Shown: positions 42,582 through 51,376 of the stretch, piece by piece | Numbering within the stretch: the stretch's first letter is position 1 | Layout of the letters: every line of letters starts with the position of its first letter | Origin: Enterocloster asparagiformis | Lineage (GTDB): Bacteria; Bacillota; Clostridia; Lachnospirales; Lachnospiraceae | DNA length: 64,000 nt | Direction: 5' to 3' | Assembly (NCBI GenBank): GCA_018380885.1 | Contig: JAGZSY010000025.1 | Coordinates: 7,778 to 71,777, forward strand | The notes under the pieces: generated by a model | What the model saw: only the letters and a program-made list of their open reading frames with translations | The model's database searches: none | What the model was told of the DNA's origin: nothing | Program-made: the position numbers and the translations under genes

Positions 42582-42731
42582 TATACCATGTCATCAACCA
42601 ACGGTTGATGATAAGGGATACGTTTCCTTATTATACCATGTCATCAACCAACGGTTGATGATAAGGGATACGTTTCCTTATTATACCATGTCATCAACCA
42701 GCGGTTGATGATAAGGGATACGTTTCCTTAT
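42582..42731. repeat. Three tandem 50-bp repeats with internal dyads
   Basis: Units 42582-42631, 42632-42681 and 42682-42731 are identical except one A/G. Each contains the dyad CATCAACC-n3-GGTTGATG and a weaker AAGG...CCTT dyad, and each carries TATAAT on the minus strand. They lie between the end of ruvB and the ZapA-like gene, upstream of the latter. There are no spacers, so this is not a CRISPR. Confidence 0.95.
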
Positions 42732-42744
42732 TATAACATAACAC

Positions 42745-43740
42745 CTATTCAATTTCCAGCCCCAAGTGCCGGTAGGCCGCTTCCGTGGCCATCCGGCCTC
42801 TGGGCGTGCGGTTAATCAGGCCGTTCATCAGGAGATACGGCTCGTATACATCCTCCAGGGTCCCGGAATCCTCCCCCAGCGCGGCCGCCAGGGTGTCCAG
42901 CCCCACCGGCCCGCCGGAGAACTTTTCAATGATCATCAACAGGATATTCCTGTCGTTCTGGTCCAGCCCCAGCTTGTCCACGTCCATAATGTCCAGGGCG
43001 AAATCCGTCACCTCCCGGGTGATCACCCCGTCGTACTTCACCTGGGCGAAATCCCGAACCCGCTTTAACAGGCGGTTGGCCAGACGCGGCGTTCCCCTGG
43101 AACGCCGGGCCAGCTCCAGCGCGCCGGAGCCGTCGATCTCAACCCCCAGAACCTTGGCGGAGTTCAGGATAATCACCGTGAGTTCCTCCGGAGAGTAGAA
43201 TTCCAGACGCTGCACCACGCCGAACCGGTCCCGCAGGGGCGCGGTCAGAAGTCCCGCCCTGGTGGTGGCGCCCACCAGGGTGAAATGCGGCAGGTCCAAG
43301 CGGATGGACCTGGCGGAGGCCTCCTTGCCCAGCATAATGTCGATGGCATAGTCCTCCATAGCCGGGTAGAGCACCTCCTCCACCTGGCGGTTCAGGCGGT
43401 GGATTTCATCCACAAACAGCACGTCCCCCTCCTGGAGGTTGTTGAGAATCGCGGCCATCTCCCCGGGCTTCTCAATGGCAGGGCCGCTGGTAACCTTCAT
43501 GCTCACGCCCATCTCATTGGCAATGATACCGGCCAGCGTGGTCTTTCCCAGACCGGGAGGGCCGTAAAACAGCACGTGGTCCAGGGCCTCGCCCCGGGAT
43601 TTGGCCGCGTCGATATAGATTTTCAAGGTGGATTTCAGCCGTTCCTGGCCGATGTAATCCTTCAAATGCTGAGGCCGCAGCGTTGTCTCGATCCGCTCGT
43701 CCTCCGCCGTGACCTCTGTGGTTATAATCCTGCGCTCCAT
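42745..43740 (-). CDS. ruvB: Holliday junction branch migration ATPase RuvB
   Basis: The 331-residue AAA+ ATPase has Walker [12 protein letters not shown] (about 60), Walker B DEIHRLN, sensor [11 protein letters not shown] and the C-terminal winged helix ([18 protein letters not shown]). RuvB drives branch migration with RuvA, encoded 25 bases upstream. Length and motifs are standard. RuvC is not in the window, as is usual for this group. Confidence 0.97.
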   Translation of the reverse strand: MERRIITTEVTAEDERIETTLRPQHLKDYIGQERLKSTLKIYIDAAKSRGEALDHVLFYGPPGLGKTTLAGIIANEMGVSMKVTSGPAIEKPGEMAAILNNLQEGDVLFVDEIHRLNRQVEEVLYPAMEDYAIDIMLGKEASARSIRLDLPHFTLVGATTRAGLLTAPLRDRFGVVQRLEFYSPEELTVIILNSAKVLGVEIDGSGALELARRSRGTPRLANRLLKRVRDFAQVKYDGVITREVTDFALDIMDVDKLGLDQNDRNILLMIIEKFSGGPVGLDTLAAALGEDSGTLEDVYEPYLLMNGLINRTPRGRMATEAAYRHLGLEIE

Positions 43741-43765
43741 CCTTTTTTAACCTCCTGTTTGCCAA

Positions 43766-44389
43766 TCAAAAGGACAAATAGCGCAGAGAGGCTTTCAGCA
43801 CATCCTCTGCGGTCATCGTCTCTGTCACTTCCACCTGCTTCACCGCCTTGTTGGCCTCCACGTTGGAATAGCCCAGGGCCACCAGCGCCTGGACCGCCTC
43901 TTTGGCCGCCTCGCCCATACCTGCAATACCCGGTGCCACGGCCGCTCCCTGGTCATAGGGCAGGGCCAGGTTCCCCAGCACCTCCTCCATGGAAACCTTG
44001 TCCTTTAAGTCCAAAATCAACCGTTGGGCGGTTTTGGGTCCGATTCCCGGCGCCCGGGAAATCGCCTTGGCATCCCCGGTGACAATGGCCATCCGCAGGT
44101 CATCCGGCGTCATAACTGACAAAATTCCCAGCGCGGCCTTGGGCCCCACGCCGTTGACGCCGATCAGCTGCCGGAACATATCCCTGTCCTGACGGTTCAG
44201 GAAACCGTACAGGCTCATGGCATCCTCGCGGACCTGAAAATATGTATACACCGTCACCTCGCGTCCGATGCCCGGCAGCCGGTCCAGCACCGAGAGCGGC
44301 ACGTGGATTCCCATCCCCACGCCGCCGGCTTCCACCACAATCACATCTTCCTCTACAGCCGTCAACGGCCCTTTTATATAAGAAATCAT
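43766..44389 (-). CDS. ruvA: Holliday junction-binding protein RuvA
   Basis: The 207-residue protein has the RuvA N-terminal OB fold (MISYIKGPLTAVEEDVIVVE), the helix-hairpin-helix region with GVGPKAALGIL and GIGPKTAQRLI, and the C-terminal three-helix domain (ALVALGYSNVEANKAVKQV) that contacts RuvB. It binds Holliday junctions as tetramers. It is co-transcribed with ruvB. Confidence 0.97.
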   Translation of the reverse strand: MISYIKGPLTAVEEDVIVVEAGGVGMGIHVPLSVLDRLPGIGREVTVYTYFQVREDAMSLYGFLNRQDRDMFRQLIGVNGVGPKAALGILSVMTPDDLRMAIVTGDAKAISRAPGIGPKTAQRLILDLKDKVSMEEVLGNLALPYDQGAAVAPGIAGMGEAAKEAVQALVALGYSNVEANKAVKQVEVTETMTAEDVLKASLRYLSF

Positions 44390-44528
44390 CGCATTCTTCC
44401 TGTTCTGTCCTCAAATTTTGCCGGGCAAGCTCCGCCCGGCCTTATGCCTCCCATCATATCATAGACACGTTTCCGATGCAAGTGCGCATCGAACAGGCAT
44501 TCGTTTTTTCCGCCCCGCAATTCGGACG

Positions 44529-44567
44529 GAAAAATGCCGGGGCCGCCATTTTGCGCGCCCCGGCACC
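44529..44567 (-). terminator. Terminator after the c-di-GMP enzyme gene
   Basis: On the minus strand GTGCCGGGGC pairs with GCCCCGGCAT around a loop and is followed by TTTTTCC, about 30 bases after the stop. Confidence 0.8.
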
Positions 44568-44596
44568 TCACTTCAGACAATATCGGCAGGCCGGTC

Positions 44597-47500
44597 TTAG
44601 TCCCCCTGCATGTTCGCCAAAAATACGGAGAGAATCCCCGCCGCGAAGGCCAGCGACTCCCGCTGCTCCTCCGTCCATTCCCGCCGGGCAAGGCAGTCGT
44701 CAAAGCTGATCCAGCCCCAGTTTTCCCCTCTGCGGCGCACGATAAAGCGGAATACAGCCCCGGCTCCCGGCTCCCCAGGCGTCCGGCCTGTATTTCCGTC
44801 CGCCGCAGCGGGACGGAAAACCATCCCGTCCCCGTCGAACTGTTCCCAGCCGCCCAGCGCGCCCACCGTCATGGCCTGCGCATTTTTCCGGGGGCTGACC
44901 CCCTCGTTGCACCACTCCCAGGGGATGCGGCAGCGCTCTCCGTTTTCAGAGGCCGCAAAAATGCTTACCCTGCCCAGGCCCAGACGGCGGCCCGCCAGCT
45001 CCAGCGCCCGGGGCAAATTTTCATCCCGCGGCCCTGCCCCGTACAGCACATGGAATATCTCCCTGGCCAGCCCGTCGAGCCCGTCGTCCTCCGAGTCAAT
45101 ATGGGTATTATCGGCGGCAGGCCCCATTTCCTCGTCCGCAATCTCCGGATCGTCTTTGTACAGGACATATTTGCACAGCTCCCGCCTCTTGGCCGACAGC
45201 AGGGCCCGGCAGCCCTTGCGGTACAGCGTCTCAAAATCTTCCCCGTCATCGGGACAAAGACTGATGCCGATGCTGCACGAAAACCGGAATCTGATCATAT
45301 TTTGGCCGCAAATATCCTGCAGCGCTTCCTGGATTTTCCGCCCCTGCTCCCTGGCCGCGGCTTCCTCTGTTCCCGGCGCCAGAATCAAAAACTCGTCTCC
45401 GCCCACCCGGATCAGCACATCCCCGCCGGGAAACAGTCGGCGCAGGCGGCTGGAAACCTCCTGCAGCACCACATTGCCAAAGCTATGCCCGTAGCGTTCG
45501 TTGACTTCGCGGAAATTGTCCATATCGATCATGTACAGGGCCGCAGTTCGGCCAGCGCCCTGGCTTTCCAGCAGCTGCCTTGCCCGTTGCCTCCCGGCCT
45601 CATGATTGTAAAAGCCGGTGAGCCCATCCCGCTCCGCGCGGTTTTGCAGGAACTCGGACCTGCGCTTTTCCTCCTCGATGTCCGCCACAACGCCCACCGC
45701 CCTGAGCGGATGGCCCATCTCGTCCTTCTGCGCCGCCACCCGTATTCTGCACCAGCGGTAGCGGCCCGCGCAATCCGCGATGCGCACCTCCTTTTCCCCG
45801 TAGAGCTTGCCGCCGGACATCTCCCGCAGCAGCGCCGTACACTCCGCCAGATCGTCGGGATGGATATGGGATCTCAGGGATATCTGCTTTGTCAGCTCTT
45901 CCCCGAACGGCTGATAGCCGAATTTCTTCCGCCAATTGTCCGAGACTGTGAGCGTATCCCTCACAATATCCCAATCCACGACAATATCCTCGGTCTGCTC
46001 CAGAATGAGCTGATAGCGCTCCTGAATCCCCCGCAGCTCCTCCTTAGCGCGCCTGGATTCGGTCACGTCCACAAGTATGTGGAACAGGGCATCCCTGCCG
46101 TTTAAGTCCTTTGTGAGGCGCCCCCGGTCCAGAAGCCAGACTGTGTTTCCATCCTTGCCCAGAGCGCGGTACTCCATCTCCACCACATTTCCGGCCCGCA
46201 GCTGTTCCCGTATCTGCCGCAGCACCTTCTCCCGGTCCCCGGCATAGATCAGATTCCGGTATCTGCCCTGGAACTGATCCCGAACCTCCGCTTCACTGTA
46301 GCCTAACATCCGGCAAAAACCGTGATTCATTTCCTGGATCGTCATCCCCGAATCGCACAGGCATCGGAATGTGCCTGCCGGCAGGTCGTCCCACGTCTCC
46401 GCTGTCCCGGTCCCCTGCCCGTCCCTGCCGCCTTGGACTCTCTCCTCCATTTTCCAGACAAGCAGCGCTTTCCCGCAGGCCATGGAACCGTTGTCGATCC
46501 ACAGCAGGGAACAGCTGCACGGGCTGTATTTTCCCGCCTCCTTCCCGCATACGCGGAAATGAATCTGGCGTCCCAGCTGTTTCTGATTCAAAAACTCGCT
46601 CACCGACTGGTTCATGAACGCCAGCAGCCGCTCCCTGTCCCCGGGATGGACGTATTTGCCCACAAAACCGCGGACCGAGTCCCAAAATTTGTCACCGGCC
46701 CCCAGCGGTTCAAAGATCCTGTCGGACAAAAATTCCAAATGGCAGGCGCCCGACTGAAAATCCGCCTCCATCACCGTGACGCCCATATTTCTCAGAACGG
46801 TCAGGTACTTTTCCTGGAAAAGCTGCTGGGCTTCCCCTCGCTCCTCACCGGAATCCACCAGGGGCGGCATCTCAGGCAGATCGCCCTGAGGCATCTCCTG
46901 ATCCGCATACCGCAGCGTCAGCTCGTAGAACGGTTCCCTGACATTTCTAAAGCTCTCCAAAAGCCGGGGAGAAAACACGCCGCACTCACCGTTGAGAATC
47001 ATGTTATACGCGCGCTCCGGAGGGATCGCCCTGCGGTACACCCGATCCGTGGTCAGCGCGTCATAGCAGTCCGCTATGCCCACCACCTGGGCGCACACCG
47101 GAATCCTGCCCCCCTTCAGCCCCCTGGGGTACCCTTTTCCATCCCAGCGCTCGTGATGGTAAAGGCAAATGTCGCTGGCGTACCTGAGATAATCCCGGTC
47201 CCCCATTCTGTCCAGACGTGACAGAATCTCACATCCCTTCACCGCATGGGTTTTCATCACCTCAAACTCCTCCGCGGTCAGGCGGCCCGGTTTGTTCAGA
47301 ATCGCATCCGGTATGGCGATCTTGCCGATATCGTGGAGGGATGAGGCGCTGCCGATCATGGCGATGCGCGCCTCGTCCAGCTCCAGGTCCGGGCAGTTCT
47401 TCGCCACGTCCTCCAGCAGCACTCTGGTGAACAGCTGGATGCGCTTGATGTGCTGCCCTGTCTCAGCGCTGCGGTACTCGATAATGGAGGACAGGGCGTC

Positions 47501-47953
47501 GATCACCGCAGCGTTGGACTCCCTCAGCTTTCTGGCCTGTTCCCGTATGCGGTCGTCCTGATCCAGATAGCGCTGGCTCAGAGATACGATATTCTGAATC
47601 CTGCGCTTGACCAGATGGGGTTCAAAGGGCTTTCTGATAATGTCCGAAGCGCCCAGGTCAAACACCCTGATCTCCGATTCCACTGAGTCGTCCGCCGTGA
47701 CCACCGCGATTGGCATCCCGCGCAGAAGAGGATCCTCCCGCCACTCCTCCATCACCTCGTATCCGTTCCTGACCGGCATGGTTAGATCCAGCAGCACGAC
47801 GGCGATACTATCCCGGCACTGGCGCATGAGAAACAGCGCCTGCTCACCGTTTTCCGCCTCCAGCACGTTATAGTCCTCCTCAAAAATACTGCGCAGGACG
47901 GCGCGGTTGATCTCCACGTCGTCCGCAATCAGTATGGTATCTCTTCTGTTCAT
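44597..47953 (-). CDS. Receiver/HD-GYP/PAS/GGDEF/GAF cyclic-di-GMP turnover protein
   Basis: The 1118-residue protein starts at ATG 47953 (AGAGGGG upstream). It carries a receiver (1-125; LIADDVEINR, LLDLTMPVRN, Lys in IIRKPFEP). An HD-GYP domain follows (about 150-360) with SLHDIGKIAIPD and HHERWDGKGYP, the c-di-GMP phosphodiesterase signature, then two or three PAS-like segments (about 560-790). A GGDEF domain (about 800-960) has an intact VGGDEFLIL, and a GAF-like domain ends the protein. The inhibitory RxxD site is absent: PGGD stands in its place. Both synthesis and breakdown of c-di-GMP look possible. It could control the riboswitch at 15809-15883 (inference). Confidence 0.9.
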   Translation of the reverse strand: MNRRDTILIADDVEINRAVLRSIFEEDYNVLEAENGEQALFLMRQCRDSIAVVLLDLTMPVRNGYEVMEEWREDPLLRGMPIAVVTADDSVESEIRVFDLGASDIIRKPFEPHLVKRRIQNIVSLSQRYLDQDDRIREQARKLRESNAAVIDALSSIIEYRSAETGQHIKRIQLFTRVLLEDVAKNCPDLELDEARIAMIGSASSLHDIGKIAIPDAILNKPGRLTAEEFEVMKTHAVKGCEILSRLDRMGDRDYLRYASDICLYHHERWDGKGYPRGLKGGRIPVCAQVVGIADCYDALTTDRVYRRAIPPERAYNMILNGECGVFSPRLLESFRNVREPFYELTLRYADQEMPQGDLPEMPPLVDSGEERGEAQQLFQEKYLTVLRNMGVTVMEADFQSGACHLEFLSDRIFEPLGAGDKFWDSVRGFVGKYVHPGDRERLLAFMNQSVSEFLNQKQLGRQIHFRVCGKEAGKYSPCSCSLLWIDNGSMACGKALLVWKMEERVQGGRDGQGTGTAETWDDLPAGTFRCLCDSGMTIQEMNHGFCRMLGYSEAEVRDQFQGRYRNLIYAGDREKVLRQIREQLRAGNVVEMEYRALGKDGNTVWLLDRGRLTKDLNGRDALFHILVDVTESRRAKEELRGIQERYQLILEQTEDIVVDWDIVRDTLTVSDNWRKKFGYQPFGEELTKQISLRSHIHPDDLAECTALLREMSGGKLYGEKEVRIADCAGRYRWCRIRVAAQKDEMGHPLRAVGVVADIEEEKRRSEFLQNRAERDGLTGFYNHEAGRQRARQLLESQGAGRTAALYMIDMDNFREVNERYGHSFGNVVLQEVSSRLRRLFPGGDVLIRVGGDEFLILAPGTEEAAAREQGRKIQEALQDICGQNMIRFRFSCSIGISLCPDDGEDFETLYRKGCRALLSAKRRELCKYVLYKDDPEIADEEMGPAADNTHIDSEDDGLDGLAREIFHVLYGAGPRDENLPRALELAGRRLGLGRVSIFAASENGERCRIPWEWCNEGVSPRKNAQAMTVGALGGWEQFDGDGMVFRPAAADGNTGRTPGEPGAGAVFRFIVRRRGENWGWISFDDCLARREWTEEQRESLAFAAGILSVFLANMQGD

Positions 47954-48113
47954 CTGTTCCCCTCTTCCTGAAATCACTCTCTCAAAAAAACCGCCAAACG
48001 CATATCCTGCCGGAAAAAACAGGATACTAAAAACAGTGGCATAAAACACCACCCCGTATTTTTCGCAATGATCCAATCCATTTCAAACCGTTCAGACATC
48101 CATAGTTATTATA

Positions 48114-48159
48114 AGTGTTTATAGCACTCATTTCAATATAAACAAGTGCTATTAGCACT
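48114..48159 (+). promoter_or_regulatory. Twin palindromic operators before the XRE gene
   Basis: AGTGTTTATAGCACT (48114-48128) and AGTGCTATTAGCACT (48145-48159) are dyads with AGTGCTA half-sites; the second is perfect about a central T. Their centres are 31 bases apart, three helical turns. They lie 50-95 bases before the XRE start and also 160-200 bases upstream of the divergent c-di-GMP enzyme gene. Confidence 0.75.
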
Positions 48160-48208
48160 CATTTTTCTATCTGATATGGCCTATCATTAAGAAACGGAGG
48201 ATATTGTC

Positions 48209-48532
48209 ATGACTGATAACTTCATTGGCGAACGATTTTCCCAATTAAGGGAGGCTCGTAACGTTTCCGCCCGGAAAATGAGCCTGGACTTAGGCCACAG
48301 CACCAGTTACATGAATGCCATAGAAGCTGGCAGAAAACTTCCGTCCCTTTCGGAATTCCCTTATCTGTGCGAATACCTTGGAATCAAACCCCGGGAATTT
48401 TTTGACGATCGAAAGCCCTCCCTGAAACAGATGCGGGCGATCGAAGCGATCTATGATATGTCCGAAAAAGACGTGGCACTTCTGTTGGAAATCATCGAAA
48501 AACTGAATTTTTCCGGCACCTCCAAGCGCTGA
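48209..48532 (+). CDS. XRE-family helix-turn-helix regulator
   Basis: The 107-residue protein is a single HTH_3 domain (about 8-62; RFSQLREARNVSARKMSLDL, SYMNAIEAGRKLPSLSEF) with a short helical tail (EKDVALLLEIIEKLNF). CGGAGGA precedes the ATG. The two AGTGCTA palindromes upstream are probably its own operators, and binding there could also affect the divergent GGDEF/HD-GYP gene. No phage or toxin partner is adjacent. Confidence 0.9.
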   Translation: MTDNFIGERFSQLREARNVSARKMSLDLGHSTSYMNAIEAGRKLPSLSEFPYLCEYLGIKPREFFDDRKPSLKQMRAIEAIYDMSEKDVALLLEIIEKLNFSGTSKR

Positions 48533-48557
48533 TGCGCATTTGGCTGGCACAAGGCTT

Positions 48558-48600
48558 TAAAACGGCTTCGCTCCTCGACGAGCGGGCCGTTTTCCGTTTT
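48558..48600 (+). terminator. Terminator after the XRE gene
   Basis: AAAACGGC...CGCTC pairs with GAGCG...GCCGTTTT around CTCGAC, then CCGTTTT. Confidence 0.8.
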
Positions 48601-48655
48601 GCCTGGGCAGGGGGAGGATTTGTCCGCGGCGGAAACGTGAAAATATCCTACCTGC

Positions 48656-48684
48656 TTGATTTATGTCCGGGATTCGATTAAAAT
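48656..48684 (+). promoter_or_regulatory. SigmaA promoter of the exonuclease gene
   Basis: TTGATT (48656-48661) and TAAAAT (48679-48684) are separated by 17 bases, about 22 bases before the ATG-proximal ribosome site AAAGGAG. Confidence 0.6.
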
Positions 48685-48712
48685 TAAGTAACGCAAAGGA
48701 GAATATACGGAT

Positions 48713-49819
48713 ATGATATGCATTGAACATCCCATTGAATTTCAGGATACATACGATTTAACGCGGATCGGCAGTTTGGATGAGCTGCTTTTTTTTGATA
48801 TCGAGACCACCGGCTTTTCCGGGGACACCTCCAGCCTGTACCTGATCGGCTGCACCTGGCACAGGGACGGCAAATGGAATATGACCCAGTATTTTGCCGA
48901 CGGGCCTCAGGCGGAGCGGGAGGCGCTGACGGCATTTTTTGATCTTTTACAGCATTACAAGGTGCTGGTGCACTTTAACGGGGACGGCTTCGACATCCCC
49001 TACCTGCTCAAGCGCTGCGCCCACCACAAGCTGAATTACAGCTTCGACGGCGTGGTCAGCCTGGACATCTACAAGAAAATACGCCCCCTCAAAAAGCTTC
49101 TGGGCCTGGACAGCTTAAAGCAGAAAGCCATCGAGCGCTTCCTGGGCGTGGACCGCACCGACGTGTTCTCCGGGGGCGAGCTGATCGAGGTGTACAAGGA
49201 ATACCTGCGCTCCCGGGACGAGCGCCTGTTCCACCTACTGATCCTGCACAACGAGGACGACTTAAAGGGTATGCCCTGCATTCTGCCCATATTGAATTAC
49301 CCGGACATGCTGGAGGGCCCGCTCTCCCTGGCCTCCCAAAAACGCACCAGCCTGCGCGACATTTTCGGCCAGGAAGCGCCCGTGCTGGATTTGTGTTTCG
49401 AAAGTCCCTGCTCCGTGCCGGTGGACTTTGAGGCGGAGAATGACCGGGTGAATATGGAATTGTCGAATAACAGACTGCGTTTCCGGGTAGAGCTCTACCA
49501 GGGAGAGCTAAAGTTCTTTTACCCCAACTTCAAGGACTATTTTTACCTTCCGCTGGAGGACACCGCAGTACACAAAAGCGTGGGCGAGTTCGTGGACAAG
49601 TCCGCCCGGGTGCGGGCCACCGCCAAGACCTGCTACACCCGCAGAAACGGACTTTTTATCCCGCAGTTTGAGCCGTTGTGGGAGCCGGCGTTGAAGCGCC
49701 AGTATAAGGATTGCATCAGCTTTGCGGAGTATCGCCCGGAATTGCTCGGTGTGCCGGGGGATGCGGAGTGTTACGGCCGGCAGCTGACGCGCTATATAAT
49801 CGGTAAATCCCGCTCCTGA
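48713..49819 (+). CDS. YprB-type ribonuclease H-like 3'-5' exonuclease
   Basis: The 368-residue protein has a DnaQ-like exonuclease core (about 25-190) with the first acidic motif FFDIETTGF, then VLVHFNGDGFDIPYL and the last motif HNEDDLKGM holding His and Asp. This set matches the YprB family of Firmicutes, probably structure-specific nucleases; the biological substrate is not established. The C-terminal half (about 220-368) contains a beta-rich region (RVELYQGELKFFYPNFKDY) of unknown role. A bidirectional terminator follows. Confidence 0.88.
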   Translation: MICIEHPIEFQDTYDLTRIGSLDELLFFDIETTGFSGDTSSLYLIGCTWHRDGKWNMTQYFADGPQAEREALTAFFDLLQHYKVLVHFNGDGFDIPYLLKRCAHHKLNYSFDGVVSLDIYKKIRPLKKLLGLDSLKQKAIERFLGVDRTDVFSGGELIEVYKEYLRSRDERLFHLLILHNEDDLKGMPCILPILNYPDMLEGPLSLASQKRTSLRDIFGQEAPVLDLCFESPCSVPVDFEAENDRVNMELSNNRLRFRVELYQGELKFFYPNFKDYFYLPLEDTAVHKSVGEFVDKSARVRATAKTCYTRRNGLFIPQFEPLWEPALKRQYKDCISFAEYRPELLGVPGDAECYGRQLTRYIIGKSRS

Positions 49820-49835
49820 ACCTTGGCCGGCTCAT

Positions 49836-49872
49836 AAAAAATGGACAGAGCACCGCGGCTCTGTCCATTTTC
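49836..49872. terminator. Bidirectional terminator
   Basis: AAAATGGACAGAGC pairs with GCTCTGTCCATTTT around ACCGCG, with A and T runs on both sides. It ends the exonuclease gene and the convergent GH32-like operon. Confidence 0.9.
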
Positions 49873-49885
49873 ATGCCAAATCCTA

Positions 49886-51358
49886 TTACTTCACAAATTC
49901 AATCCTGTCAAACACAGCTTCCCCATCCAGTACCATCAGCCCGACCTGGTGGTCAACCTCCCGATAACAGCGGAAGCTGAACGCCGCCTTTTCCCCTATA
50001 AAAATCTCCATGATCTCATGGTCAATCACAATCTTCAGATCAATCCGGTCCCCGTCGCCAAAGGGATATGCCTTCTCGCATACCCTGGGACCGTCCGGCT
50101 CTATAACAGAAAAATCCTTCACAGCCACAGAGGCATCCGCCCAATACGGGTCCATTGGCACCGGATACTTTGTGAGGTACGCCCTCTGCGCTCCCCAGTC
50201 CAGAGACAGGATATAGCAGGCAGCCAAATCATCGTCCGCTTTCAGTATCACATTCACACTGCCGCGGCAGTCGTCAGGCGTCACGGTACAGCGCAGAAGA
50301 AACTGATCCTCCCTCACATCGAAAAATCCGTACGCCATACCGCCCACCGCTTTAATCGCCACCGCATTATCCTCAGCGCAGATACGGCCCTCGCGTCCGG
50401 TAAACGACCAATTCAATTTCTGCTCAAAGGTAGCCTCCACCTCGGCGGGCATCTTAAATTCCAGTTCCCCGTCCTCCCGCTGGACAATCTCGTGGGGAAT
50501 GCAGAAGTCGCCGCCCCAGCACCAGTGATTCCTGTCGTCGGGCGTAGCCCGCTCGTGTATCCAGGCAAAGTAAAATCTACGCCCCTGGTCGTTGGCCATG
50601 GACTTTGCGGCGTAACAGCGCCTGCCGCCGATCCCGTCAAACCGCGGCGTGCGCCAAGGACCGTAGGGAGACTTGGAATACCGGTAAACCGTCTGGGCAA
50701 ACTCTGAAAAGCGCGAGTGCGTCAGGTACCAGTAATTTCCCATTTTAAACATTTCCGGGCATTCCGTCACATTGGTGTATCCCGGCTCGTAGATCGGCCC
50801 ATAATGCTCCCAGTGAATCAGGTCGTGGGACTTAAACAAGGCCACACAGGCCCGCCTGGTGTCGGGACCGGAATTCTTCCTGGCGGCTATCAGAATCCAG
50901 TAGCATTTCTCATCCTGATTATAAAAGACGTAGGGATCGCGCCAATCGATATTCTCATAATATTCCGTAATGGGTACGATACACGGGGTATCTCCATCCT
51001 TGGTAAAATGGATTCCATCCTCGCTGACAGCATGCCCGATCTTCTGTGGGAACTGCGAATCCAAATCCGCCGCCGTATAGAAGATGTGGAACCTTCCCTC
51101 CCCGTAGATCGCCGAACCCGTCCAGCAGCCGTCCTTGTCAATGGTCGCTCCGACCCCCGGCACCAGCGCAGGTTCCAGTTCTTTCCAGTTCACCAAATCC
51201 TCTGAAATCATGTGATACCAAGTCGTACGAATCCGTTCCGGATAATTGATTGTGTTCTCCGGGGATGTCAGAAAAAACACATGGTACACTCCGTTGTGAA
51301 ACATGGGGATTGCATCGCCCGATACAACTCCGTTTTTTGCTCTTCTGAATATTTTCAT
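49886..51358 (-). CDS. GH32-like glycoside hydrolase (fructosidase-type)
   Basis: The 490-residue protein has the five-bladed propeller plus beta-sandwich pattern of GH32: RDP motif in DWRDPYVFY, EC motif in TECPEMFKMG, and a C-terminal sandwich with VDHQVGLMVLDGEAVF near the end. The usual nucleophile motif WMNDPNG is replaced by VSGDAIPMFHNGVYH, keeping an Asp but with a shorter loop, so specificity may differ from levanases or sucrose-6-phosphate hydrolases. There is no signal peptide, so it acts in the cytosol. The ATG at 51358 follows GGGAGG. It ends an operon with a ribose-type ABC importer. Confidence 0.82.
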   Translation of the reverse strand: MKIFRRAKNGVVSGDAIPMFHNGVYHVFFLTSPENTINYPERIRTTWYHMISEDLVNWKELEPALVPGVGATIDKDGCWTGSAIYGEGRFHIFYTAADLDSQFPQKIGHAVSEDGIHFTKDGDTPCIVPITEYYENIDWRDPYVFYNQDEKCYWILIAARKNSGPDTRRACVALFKSHDLIHWEHYGPIYEPGYTNVTECPEMFKMGNYWYLTHSRFSEFAQTVYRYSKSPYGPWRTPRFDGIGGRRCYAAKSMANDQGRRFYFAWIHERATPDDRNHWCWGGDFCIPHEIVQREDGELEFKMPAEVEATFEQKLNWSFTGREGRICAEDNAVAIKAVGGMAYGFFDVREDQFLLRCTVTPDDCRGSVNVILKADDDLAACYILSLDWGAQRAYLTKYPVPMDPYWADASVAVKDFSVIEPDGPRVCEKAYPFGDGDRIDLKIVIDHEIMEIFIGEKAAFSFRCYREVDHQVGLMVLDGEAVFDRIEFVK

Positions 51359-51376
51359 TCGCAAGTCCTCCCTATT

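Noticed and set aside
42582..42731. Tandem repeats as a CRISPR array
   Set aside because: Units are contiguous with no unique spacers and no cas genes are present.
44534..46105. 523-codon plus-strand open frame opposite the GGDEF gene
   Set aside because: Antisense shadow of the GGDEF/HD-GYP gene with no recognisable domain or ribosome site.
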